From NCBI GenBank assembly GCA_027186245.1, contig CP114490.1, positions 5,409,001 to 5,473,000 on the forward strand: a DNA stretch of 64,000 nt. Reading direction: 5' to 3'. Positions 1-9,774 of the stretch are shown one piece after another. A program made the translations under genes and the position numbers. Positions within the stretch are counted from its first letter, which is position 1, and every line of letters starts with the position of its first letter. The notes beneath the pieces were generated by a model, which ran no database searches, was not told the DNA's origin, and worked only from the letters and a program-made list of their open reading frames with translations. The DNA comes from Coriaria nepalensis. Its lineage: Eukaryota; Streptophyta; Magnoliopsida; Cucurbitales; Coriariaceae.

Positions 1-142
1 TCTCCTCAACCCACTAAATCATATGAATAAGGTTGAAACGAATTTTATTTTCGCACTTCAAACACAAGTTTCGTGCATAACATGGTAATGATCTTTAAAG
101 GACATGTGTGCCTGTTTTTCACCTTAGACTCAGTTGAATGTG
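1..142 (+). repeat. Subunit A (A1 variant)
   Basis: First 142-bp subunit of the unit. A is the most variable subunit and falls into recurrent types. A1 has ctcaacccactaaatc and ggttgaaacg (this copy). A2 has ctcaacccgctaaatc and ggttcgaacgaatttt. A3 has cacttaattatatgatcaag and an attcgcac core. A4 is like A3 but has atttgcacttcgaacag. A5 starts tctgctcaagccactaatc and has gttcgaccg. In A1 the TTCGAA palindrome and the GAATTC site are both lost. Confidence 0.85.
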
Positions 143-284
143 TCTCTTCAAGACACTAAACGATTTGAAAGATATTCAAATGAATTCTATTTTCACACAT
201 AAAACACAAATTCCGTGCATAACTTGCTAGTGATCATATAAGGACAGTTGTGTCTTTGTTTCACCTGATAATCATTTCAATGAG
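143..284 (+). repeat. Subunit B (B2 variant) with inverted repeats
   Basis: Second 142-bp subunit and the least variable of the three. It starts tctcttcaagacactaaac and carries two adjacent inverted repeats, described separately. Two main types exist. B1 has ccatttgaatgatg before ttcaaatg. B2, seen here, has cgatttgaaagata before ttcaaatg. B2 usually follows an A1 subunit ending cagttgaatg. In B the core is tcacacatcaaacacaaatt rather than the tcgcacttcaaac core of A and C. Confidence 0.85.
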
Positions 285-426
285 TCTTCTTAAGCCACTA
301 AATCATTCTAATGAGATTCGAATGAATTCTATTTTCGCACTTCAAACACAAGTTTCGTGCATAACATTCAGATGATATTTCAAGCAAACGTGTGCTTTTG
401 TTTTACATGAAACTCAATTCAATGAG
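285..426 (+). repeat. Subunit C
   Basis: Third 142-bp subunit. It contains the 8-bp palindrome attcgaat at 316-323, directly followed by GAATTC at 324-329. The 3' half exists in four recurrent forms. C1 has tctaatg then the short caaatgtgtttttgtatcac. C2 has caaacgtgtgtttttgtttc then atagg. C3 has cagatg then aaggaaatgtgtgcttttg and a cagg end. C4 has cagatg then caaacgtgtgcttttgtttt and acatg. This copy is C4, and the next unit starts with A2. Confidence 0.85.
316..329. repeat. Paired palindromes attcgaat and GAATTC in subunit C (example copy)
   Basis: attcgaat (316-323) is a perfect 8-bp palindrome at the same subunit position as gttcgaac in A. It is directly followed by GAATTC (324-329). 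GAATTC falls at subunit position 40-45 in most B and C copies and in A3-A5, so EcoRI should cut the array into 142-bp steps; A1 and A2 (gaatttta) and C3-type copies (gaaatcta) lack it. Confidence 0.75.
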
Positions 427-457
427 TCTCCTCAACCCGCTAAATCATATGAATAAG

Positions 458-465
458 GTTCGAAC
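458..465. repeat. TTCGAA-centred palindrome in subunit A (example copy)
   Basis: gttcgaac is a perfect 8-bp palindrome at subunit position 32-39, present in A2, A3 and A4 units. It is lost in A1 (gttgaaac) and A5 (gttcgacc). Confidence 0.7.
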
Positions 466-565
466 GAATTTTATTTTCGCACTTCAAACACAAGTTTCGT
501 GCATAACATGGTAATGATCTTTGAAGAACATGTGTGCCTGTTTTTCACCTTAGACTCATTTGAAT

Positions 566-582
566 GTGTCTCTTCAAGACAC
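566..582. repeat. Inverted repeat 1 of subunit B (example copy)
   Basis: The arms gtgtct (566-571) and agacac (577-582) are perfect reverse complements around the 5-base spacer cttca, spanning the A/B boundary. It recurs in nearly every unit; the corresponding sites in A and C (ctcctcaa.cca, cttctcaagcca) cannot pair. The stem is short and may simply reflect the box sequence. Confidence 0.7.
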
Positions 583-587
583 TAAAC

Positions 588-608
588 CATTTGAATGATG
601 TTCAAATG
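588..608. repeat. Inverted repeat 2 of subunit B (example copy)
   Basis: The arms catttgaa (588-595) and ttcaaatg (601-608) form a perfect 8-bp inverted repeat around the spacer tgatg. In the B2 variant (for example 162-181) the spacer becomes agata and the outer c changes to g, but the inner 7 bp (atttgaa / ttcaaat) are unchanged. It lies 5 bases after inverted repeat 1, so each unit carries a pair of potential hairpins about 426 bp apart. Confidence 0.75.
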
Positions 609-2976
609 AATTCTATTTTCACACATCAAACACAAATTCCGTGTATAACTTGCTAGTGATCATATAAGGACAGTTGTGTCTTTGTTTCACCTGAAAATCA
701 TTTCTATGAGTATTCTCAAGCCACCAAATCATTCTAATGAGATTCGGATGAATTCTATTCTCGCACTTCAAACACAAGTTTCGTGCATAACATTCTAATG
801 ATATTTCAAGCAAATGTGTTTTTGTATCACATGAAACTCAATTCAGTGACCCTCCTCAAGCCACTTAATTATATGATCAAGGTTCGAACGAATTCTATAT
901 TCGCACTTCAAACAGAATCTTCGTGCATAACATGCTAATGATCTTTGACGGACATGTGTGCCCGTTTTTCACCTTAGACTCATTTGAATGTGTCTCTTCA
1001 AGACACTAAACCATTTGAATGATGTTCAAATGAATTCTATTTTCACACATCGAACACAAATTCCGTGTATAACTTGCTAGTGATCATATAAGGACAGTTG
1101 TGTCTTTGTTTCACCTGAAAATCATTTCTATGAGTATTCTCAAGCCACCAAATCATTCTAATGAGATTCGAATGAATTCTATTCTCGCACTTCAAACACA
1201 AGTTTCGTGCATAACATTCTAATGATATTTCAAGCAAACGTGTGTTTTTGTTTCATAGGAAACTCAATTCAGTGACTCTCCTCAAGCCACTTAATTATAT
1301 GATCAAGGTTCGAACGAATTCTATATTCGCACTTCAAACAGAATCTTCGTGCATAACATGCTAATGATCTTTGACGGACATGTGTGCCCGTTTTTCACCT
1401 TAGACTCATTTGAATGTGTCTCTTCAAGACACTAAACCATTTGAATGATGTTCAAATGAATTCTATTTTCACACATCAAACACAAATTCCGTGCATAACT
1501 TGCTAGTGATCATATAAGGACAGTTGTGTCTTTGTTTCACCTGAAAATCATTTCTATGAGTATTCTCAAGCCACCAAATCATTCTAATGAGATTCGAATG
1601 AATTCTATTCTCGCACTTCAAACACAAGTTTCGTGCATAACATTCTAATGATATTTCAAGCAAACGTGTGTTTTTGTTTCATAGGAAACTGAATTCAGTG
1701 ACTCTCCTCAAGCCACTTAATTATATGATCAAGGTTCGAACGAATTCTATATTTGCACTTCGAACAGAATCTTCGTGCATAACATGCTAATGATCTTTGA
1801 AGGACAGGTGTGCCTGTTTTTCAGCTTAGACTCATTTGAATGTGTCTCTTCAAGACACTAAACCATTTGAATGATGTTCAAATGAATTCTATTTTCAGAC
1901 ATCAAACACAAATTCCGTGTGTAACTTGCTAGTGATCATATAAGGACAGTTGTGTCTTTGTTTCACCTGAAAATCATTTCTATGAGTATTCTCAAGCCAC
2001 CAAATCATTCTAATGAGATTCGAATGAATTCTATTCTCGCACTTCAAACACAAGTTTCGTGCATAACATTCTAATGATATTTCAAGCAAATGTGTTTTTG
2101 TATCACATGAAACTCAATTCAGTGACTCTCCTCAAGCCACTTAATTATATGATCAAGGTTCGAACGAATTCTATATTCGCACTTCAAACAGAATCTTCGT
2201 GCATAACATGCTAATGATCTTTGAAGGACATGTGTGCCCGTTTTTCACCTTAGACTCATTTGAATGTGTCTCTTCAAGACACTAAACCATTTGAATGATG
2301 TTCAAATGAATTCTATTTTCACACATCAAACACAAATTCCGTGCATAACTTGCTAGTGATCATATAAGGACAGTTGTGTCTTTGTTTCACCTGAAAATCA
2401 TTTCTATGAGTATTCTCAAGCCACCAAATCATTCTAATGAGATTCGAATGAATTCTATTCTCGCACTTCAAACACAAGTTTCGTGCATAACATTCTAATG
2501 ATATTTCAAGCAAATGTGTTTTTGTATCACATGAAACTCAATTCAGTGACTCTCCTCAAGCCACTTAATTATATGATCAAGGTTCGAACGAATTCTATAT
2601 TCGCACTTCAAACAGAATCTTCGTGCATAACATGCTAATGATCTTTGAAGGACATGTGTGCCCGTTTTTCACCTTAGACTCATTTGAATGTGTCTCTTCA
2701 AGACACTAAACCATTTGAATGATGTTCAAATGAATTCTATTTTCACACATCAAACACAAATTCCGTGCATAACTTGCTAGTGATCATATAAGGACAGTTG
2801 TGTGTTTGTTTCACCTGAAAATCATTTCGATGAGTCTTCTCAAGCCACTAAATCAATCAAATGAGATTCGAATGAAATCTATTTTCGCACTTGAAACACA
2901 AGTTTCATGCATAACATTCTAATGATATTTCAAGCAAACGTGTGTTTTTGTTTCATAGGAAACTCAATTCATTGAC

Positions 2977-3404
2977 TCTCCTCAAGCCACTTAATTATAT
3001 GATCAAGGTTCGAACGAATTCTATATTTGCACTTCGAACAGAATCTTCGTGCATAACATGCTAATCATCTTTGAAGGACAGGTGTGCCTGTTTTTCAGCT
3101 TAGACTCATTTGAATGTGTCTCTTCAAGACACTAAACCATTTGAATGATGTTCAAATGAATTCTATTTTCACACATCAAACACAAATTCCGTGCATAACT
3201 TGCTAGTGATCATATAAGGACAGTTGTGTCTTTGTTTCACCTGAAAATCATTTCTATGAGTATTCTCAAGCCACCAAATCATTCTAATGAGATTCGAATG
3301 AATTCATTCTATTCTCGCACTTCAAACACAAGTTTCGTGCATAACATTCTAATGATATTTCAAGCAAATGTGTTTTTGTATCACATGAAACTCAATTCAG
3401 TGAC
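2977..3404 (+). repeat. 428-bp unit with a 4-bp tandem insertion
   Basis: Subunit C reads gaattcattctattctcgc around 3300-3319. This is a 4-bp duplication (attc) relative to gaattctattctcgc in other units. The same 428-bp unit recurs at 16582-17009 (insertion near 16905-16924) and nowhere else that I saw, so it is a clean marker linking superblocks 1 and 2. Its reading-frame effect explains a longer open frame here that has no other support. Confidence 0.85.
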
Positions 3405-5108
3405 TCTCCTCAAGCCACTTAATTATATGATCAAGGTTCGAACGAATTCTATATTCGCACTTCAAACAGAATCTTCGTGCATAACATGCTAATGATCTTT
3501 GAAGGACATGTGTGCCCGTTTTTCACCTTAGACTCATTTGAATGTGTCTCTTCAAGACACTAAACCATTTGAATGATGTTCAAATGAATTCTATTTTCAC
3601 ACATCAAACACAAATTCCGTGCATAACTTGCTAGTGATCATATAAGGACAGTTGTGTCTTTGTTTCACCTGAAAATCATTTCAATGAGTCTTCTCAAGCC
3701 ACTAAATCATTCAAATGAGATTCGAATGAAATCTATTTTCGCACTTCAAAAACAAGTTTCGTGCATAACATTCAGATGATATTTCAAGGAAATGTGTGCT
3801 TTTGTTTCACAGGAAACTCAATTTAGTGAGTCTCCTCAACCCACTAAATCATATGAATAAGGTTGAAACGAATTTTATTTTCGCACTTCAAACACAAGTT
3901 TCGTGCATAACATGGTAATGATCTTTGAAGGACATGTGTGCCTGTTTTTCACCTTAGACTCAGTTGAATGTGTCTCTTCAAGACACTAAACGATTTGAAA
4001 GATATTCAAATGAATTCTATTTTCACACATCAAACAGAAATTCCGTGCATAACTTGCTAGTGATCATATAAGGACAGTTGTGTCTTTGTTTCACCTGAAA
4101 ATCATTTCAATGAGTCTTCTCAAGCCACTAAATCATTCAAATGAGATTCGAATGAAATCTATTTTCGCATTTCAAACACAAGTTTCGTGCATAACATTCA
4201 GATGATATTTCAAGGAAACGTGTGCTTTTGTTTCACATGAAACTCAATTCAATGAGTCTCCTCAACCCGCTAAATCATATGAATAAGGTTCGAACAAATT
4301 CGATTTTCGCACTTCAAAAAGAATCTTCGTGCATAACATGCTAATGATCTTTGAAGGACATGTGTGCTGGTTTTTCAGCTTAGACTCATTTGAATGTGTC
4401 TCTTCAAGACACTAAACCATTTGAATGATGTTCAAATGAATTCTATTTTCACACATCAAACACAAATTCCGTGCATAACTTGCTAATGATCATATAAGGA
4501 CAGTTGTGTCTTTGTTTCACCTGAAAATCATTTCAATGAGTCTTCTCAAGCCACTAAAGCATTCAAATGAGATTCGAATGAAATCTATTTTCGCACTTCA
4601 AAAACAAGTTTCGTGCATAACATTCAGATGATATTTCAAGGAAATGTGTGCTTTTGTTTCACAGGAAACTCAATTTAGTGAGTCTCCTCAACCCACTAAA
4701 TCATATGAATAAGGTTGAAACGAATTTTATTTTCGCACTTCAAACACAAGTTTCGTGCATAACATGGTAATGATCTTTGAAGGACATGTGTGCCTGTTTT
4801 TCACCTTAGACTCATTTGAATGTGTCTCTTCAAGACACTAAACGATTTGAAAGATATTCAAATGAATTCTATTTTCACACATCAAACACAAATTCCGTTC
4901 ATAACTTGCTAGTGATCATATAAGGACAGTTGTGTCTTTGTTTCACCTGAAAATCATTTCAATGAGTCTTCTCAAGCCACTAAATCATTCTAATGAGATT
5001 CGAATGAATTCTCTTTTCGCACTTCAAACACAAGTTTCGTGAATGACATTCAGATGATATTTCAAGCAAACGTGTGCTTTTGTTTCACATGAAACTCCAT
5101 TCATCGAG

Positions 5109-8100
5109 TCTCCTCAACCCCCTAAATCATATGAATAAGGTTCGAACAAATTCTATTTTCGTACTTCAAACAGAAGTTTCGTGCATAACATGCTAATGAT
5201 CTTTGAATGTCTTGTGTGCTTGTTTTTCAGCTTAGACTCATTTGGATGTGTGTCTTCAAGACACTAAACCATTTGAATGGTGTTCAAACGAATTCTATTT
5301 TCACACATCAAACACAAATTCGGTGCTTAACTTGCTAGTGATCATATATGGACGGTTGTGTCTTTGTTTCACCTAAAAATCATTTCAATGAGTCTTCTCA
5401 AGCCACTAAATCATTCAAATGAGATTCGAATGAATTCTATTTTCGCACTTCGAACACAAGTTTCGTGCATAACATTCTAATGATATTTCAAACAAACATG
5501 TGCTTTTGTTTCACATGAAACTCAATTCAGTGAGTCTCCTCAAGCCACTAAATCACATGATCAAGGTTCGAAAGAATTTTGTTTTCGCACTTCAAACACA
5601 ATTTCGTGCATAACATGCTAATGATCTTTGAAGGACATATGTGCCTACTTTTCGCCTTAGACTCATTTTAATGTGTCTCTTCAAGACACTAAACCATTTG
5701 AATGATGTTCAAACGAATCCTATTTTCCTACATTAAACACAAATTTCGTCCATAACTTGCTAGTGATCATATAAGGACAGTTGTGTCTTTGTTTTACCTG
5801 AAAATCATTTCAATGAGTCTTCTCAAGCCACTAAATCATTCTTATGAGATTCGAATGAAATCTATTTTCGCACTTCAAACACAAGTTTCGTGCATAACAT
5901 TCAAAAGATATTGCAAGCAAACGTGTGCTTTTGTTTCACATGAAACTCAATTCATTAAGTCTCGTCAAGCCACAAAATCATATGATCAAGGTTCGAACGA
6001 TTTATGTATTCACACTTCAAACAGAATCTTCGTGCATAACATGCTAATGATCTTTGAAGGACACGTGTGCTTGTTTTTTCACCTTAGACTCATTTGAATG
6101 TGTCTCTTCAAGACACTAAACCATTTGAATGATGTTCAAACGAATCCTATTTTCACACATCAAACAGAAATTCCGTGCATAACTTGCTAGTGATCATATA
6201 GGACAGTTGTGTCTTTGTTTCACCTGAAAATCATTTCAATGAGTCTTCTCAAGCCACTAAATCATTCTAATGATATTTGAATAAATTCTATTTTCGCACT
6301 TCAAACACAAGTTTGTGCATAACATTCTAACGATATATCAAGCAAACGTGTGCTTTTGTATCACATGAAACTCAATTCAGTGAGTCTCCTTAAGCCACTT
6401 AATTATATGATCAAGGTTCGAACGAATTCTATTTTCGCACTTCAAACAGAAGTTTCGTGCATGATAATGATCTTTAAAGGACATGTGTGCTTGTTTTCAG
6501 CTTAGACTCATTTGAATGTGTCTCTTCAAGACACTAAACCATTTGAATGATGTTCAAACGAATTCTATTTTCACACATAAATCACAAATTCTGTGCATAA
6601 CTTGCTAGTATCATATAAGGACAGTTGTGTATTTGTTTCACCTGAAAATCATTTTATTGCATCTTCTCTAGCCACTAAATCATTCTAATGGGATTCGAAT
6701 GAAATCTATTTTCGCACTTCAAACGCAAGTTTCGTGCATAACATTCTAACGATATTACAAGCAAACTTGTTCTTTTGTTTCACATGAAACTCAATTCAGT
6801 GACTCTCCTCAAGCCACTTAATTATATGATCAAGGTTCGAATGAATTCTATATTCGCACTTCAAACAGAATCTTCGTGCATAACATGCTAATGATCTTTG
6901 AAGGACATGTGTGCTGGTTTTTCAGCTTAGACTCATTTGAATGTGTCTCTTCAAGACACTAAACCATTTGAATGACGTTCAAACGAATTCTATTTTCACA
7001 GATCAAACACAAATTCCGTGCATAACTTGCTAGTGATCATATAAGGACAGTTGTGTCTTTGTTTCACCTGAAAATCATTTCGATGAGTCTTCTCAAGCCA
7101 CTAAATCATTCTAATGAGATTCGAATGAATTCTCTTTTCGCACTTCAAACACATGTTTCGTGCATAACATTCAGATGATATTTCAAGCAAACGTGTGCTT
7201 TTGTATCACATGAAACTCAATTCAGTGAGTCTCCTTAAGCCACTTAATTATATGATCAAGGTTCGAACGAATTCTATTTTCGCACTTCAAACAGAAGTTT
7301 CGTGCATGATAATGATCTTTAAAGGACATGTGTGCTTGTTTTCAGCTTAGACTCATTTGAATGTGTCTCTTCAAGACACTAAACCATTTGAATGATGTTC
7401 AAACGAATTCTATTTTCACACATAAATCACAAATTCTGTGCATAACTTGCTAGTATCATATAAGGACAGTTGTGTATTTGTTTCACCTGAAAATCATTTT
7501 ATTGCATCTTCTCTAGCCACTAAATCATTCTAATGGGATTCGAATGAAATCTATTTTCGCACTTCAAACACAAGTTTCGTGCATAACATTCTAACGATAT
7601 TACAAGCAAACGTGTTCTTTTGTTTCACATGAAACTTAATTCAGTCAGTCTTCTCAAGCCACTAAATAATATGATAATGGTTTGAACGAATTCTATTTTC
7701 GCACTTCAAACACAAGTTTCGTGCATAACATGCAAATGATCTTTGAAGGACATGTGTGCTGGTTTTTCAGCTTAGACTCATTTGAATGTGTCTCTTCAAG
7801 ACACTAAACCATTTGAATGATGTTCAAATGAATTCTATTTTCACACATCAAACACAAATTCCGTGCATAACTTCATAGTGATCATATAAGGACAGTTGTG
7901 TCTTTGTTTCACCTGAAAATCATTTCAATTAGTCTTCTCAAGCCACTAAATCATTCTAATGAGATTCGAATGAATTCTCTTTTCGCACTTCAAACACATG
8001 TTTCGTGCATAACATTCAGATGATATTTCAAGCAAACGTGTGCTTTTGTTTCACATGAAACTCAATTCATTGAGTCTCCTCAACCCGCTAAATCATATGA

Positions 8101-9774
8101 ATAAGGTTCGAACGAATTCTATTTTCGTACTTCAAACAGAAGTTTCGTGCATAACATGCTAATGATCTTTGAAGGACATGTGTGCCTGTTTTTCAGCTTA
8201 GACTCATTTGAATATGTCTCTTCAAGACACTAAACCATTTGAATGATGTTCAAATGAATTCTATTTTCACACATTAAACACAAATTCCGTGCATAACTTG
8301 CTAGTGATCATATAAGAACAGTTGTGTCTTTGTTTCACCTGAAAATCATTTCAATGAGTATTCTCAAGCCACAAAATCATTCTAATGAGATTCGAATGAA
8401 TTCTATTTTCGCACTTCAAACACAAGTTTCGTGCATAACATTCTAATGATATTTCAAGAAAATGTGTTTTTGTATCACATGAAACTCAATTCAGTGAGTC
8501 TCCTCAAGCCACTTAATTATATGATCAAGGTTCGAACGAATTCTATATTCGCACTTCAAACTGAATCTTCTTGCATAACATGCTAATGATCTTTGAAGGA
8601 CATGTGTGCTTGTTTTTCAACTTAGACTCATTTGAATGTGTCTCTACAAGACACTAAACCATTTTAATGATGTTCAAATTAATTCTATTTTCACACATCA
8701 AACAGAAATTTCGTGCATAACTTGCTAGTGATCATATAAGGACAGTTGTGTCTTTGTTTCACCTGAAAATCATTTCAATGAGTCTTCTCAAGCCACTAAA
8801 TCATTCAAATGAGATTCGAATGAAATCTATTTTCGCATTTCAAACACAAGTTTCGTGCATAACATTCAGATGATATTTCAAGGAAACGTGTGCTTTTGTT
8901 TCACATGAAACTCAATTCAATGAGTCTCCTCAACCCGCTAAATCATATGAATAAGGTTCGAACGAATTCGATTTTCGCACTTCAAAGAGAAGTTTCGTGC
9001 ATAACATGCTAATGATCTTTGAAGGACATGTGTGCTGGTTTTTCAGCTTAGACTCATTTGAATGTGTCTATTCAAGACACTAAACCATTTGAATGATGTT
9101 CAAATGAATTCTATTTTCACACATCAAACACAAATTCCGTGCATAACTTGCTAGTGATCATATAAGGACAGTTGTGTCTTTGTTTCACCTGAAAATCATT
9201 TCAATGAGTCTTCTCAAGCCACTAAATCATTCTAATGAGATTCGAATGAATTCTATTTTCGCACTTCAAACACAAGTTTCGTGCATAAAATTGTAATGAT
9301 ATTTCAAGCAACTGTGTTTTTGTATCACATGAAACTCAATTCAGTCACTCTGCTCAAGCCACTAAATCATATGATAAAGGTTCGACCGAATTCTATATTT
9401 GCACTTCGAACAGAATCTTCGTGCATAACATGCTAATGATCTTTGAAGGACAGGTGTGCCTGTTTTTCAGCTTAGACTCATTTGAATGTGTCTCTTCAAG
9501 ACACTAAACCATTTGAATGATGTTCAAATGAATTGTATTTTCGCACATCAAACACAAATTTCGTGCATAACTTGCTAGTGATCATATAAGGACAGTTGTG
9601 TCTTTGTTTCACCAGAAAATCATTTCAATGAGTCTTCTCAAGCCACTAAATCATTCAAATGAGATTCGAATCAATTCTATTTTCGCACTTCAGACACAAG
9701 TTTCGTGCATAACATTCTAATGATATTTCAAGATATCGTGTGTTTTTGTTTCACATGAAACTCAATTCAGTCAC
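5109..9774 (+). repeat. Older, diverged block inside superblock 1
   Basis: Eleven units (5109 to 9349) carry many private substitutions and small indels compared with flanking units. Examples: gaatgacattc (5041, just before the block), tggatgtgtgtc (5242), cggtgcttaac (5320), ctcgtcaagccacaaaatc (5961), 419-bp units with gtgcatgataatg (6461, 7306) and taacttcatag (7867). The internal order is also irregular: the 419-bp unit at 6385 returns at 7230. The block is shared with superblock 2, so it predates the superblock duplication. Confidence 0.85.
6385..7648 (+). repeat. Two 419-bp deletion units separated by one 426-bp unit
   Basis: Units at 6385 and 7230 are both 419 bp and share three deletions: five bases in gtgcatgataatg, one base in ttgttttcag, and one base in gctagtatcat. 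They also share attgcatcttctctagcc. A 426-bp unit (6804) lies between them. Superblock 2 has a single 419-bp unit (20838-21256), so an 845-bp dimer-scale duplication or a loss separates the two superblocks here. Confidence 0.85.

Larger units (their letters stand above)
1..426 (+). repeat. Reference repeat unit (first unit, A+B+C)
   Basis: This unit shows the threefold structure clearly: A at 1-142, B at 143-284, C at 285-426, each 142 bp. Each subunit begins with a tctcctcaa-like or tcttctcaag-like box followed by a cca/aca-ctaaa segment. Each carries an aattctat-like or aattttat-like segment near positions 41-48 and a cgtgcataac box at about positions 72-81. Hand alignment without gaps of typical A, B and C sequences gave about 110/142 matches for A-C, 112/142 for B-C and 107/142 for A-B. 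The three subunits therefore probably arose by triplication of an ancestral 142-bp monomer before the trimer was amplified. The phase is arbitrary. Confidence 0.95.

Noticed and set aside
211..245. AT-rich stretches such as tgatcatataagg in subunit B as TATA-like promoter elements.
   Set aside because: The match is weak, occurs in every unit as part of the satellite, and leads to no credible gene. Satellite transcription is possible but cannot be shown from sequence alone.
619..813. A 64-residue open frame on the minus strand that recurs in roughly 40 units with nearly the same protein (also 1043-1237, 10818-11012, 14224-14418 and so on to 61853-62047).
   Set aside because: It is tied to the repeat: subunits B and C read backwards happen to lack stops. 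It recurs only as often as the unit type does, and its differences follow the DNA variants (for example gtgtat, gtgcat or gtgtgt giving Y, C or H). No promoter, splice or protein-family signal was seen. Repetition here is amplification, not coding constraint.
3226..3492. An 88-residue plus-strand open frame, repeated at 16831-17097.
   Set aside because: It exists only because a 4-bp insertion in subunit C shifts the frame past the usual stop. No recognisable protein; part of the satellite.
5783..6097. A 104-residue plus-strand open frame; its counterpart 20661-20846 is shorter.
   Set aside because: It crosses a unit boundary and is cut short in superblock 2 by the loss of one repeat unit. 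It is made of B, C and A subunit sequence with no protein-like features.
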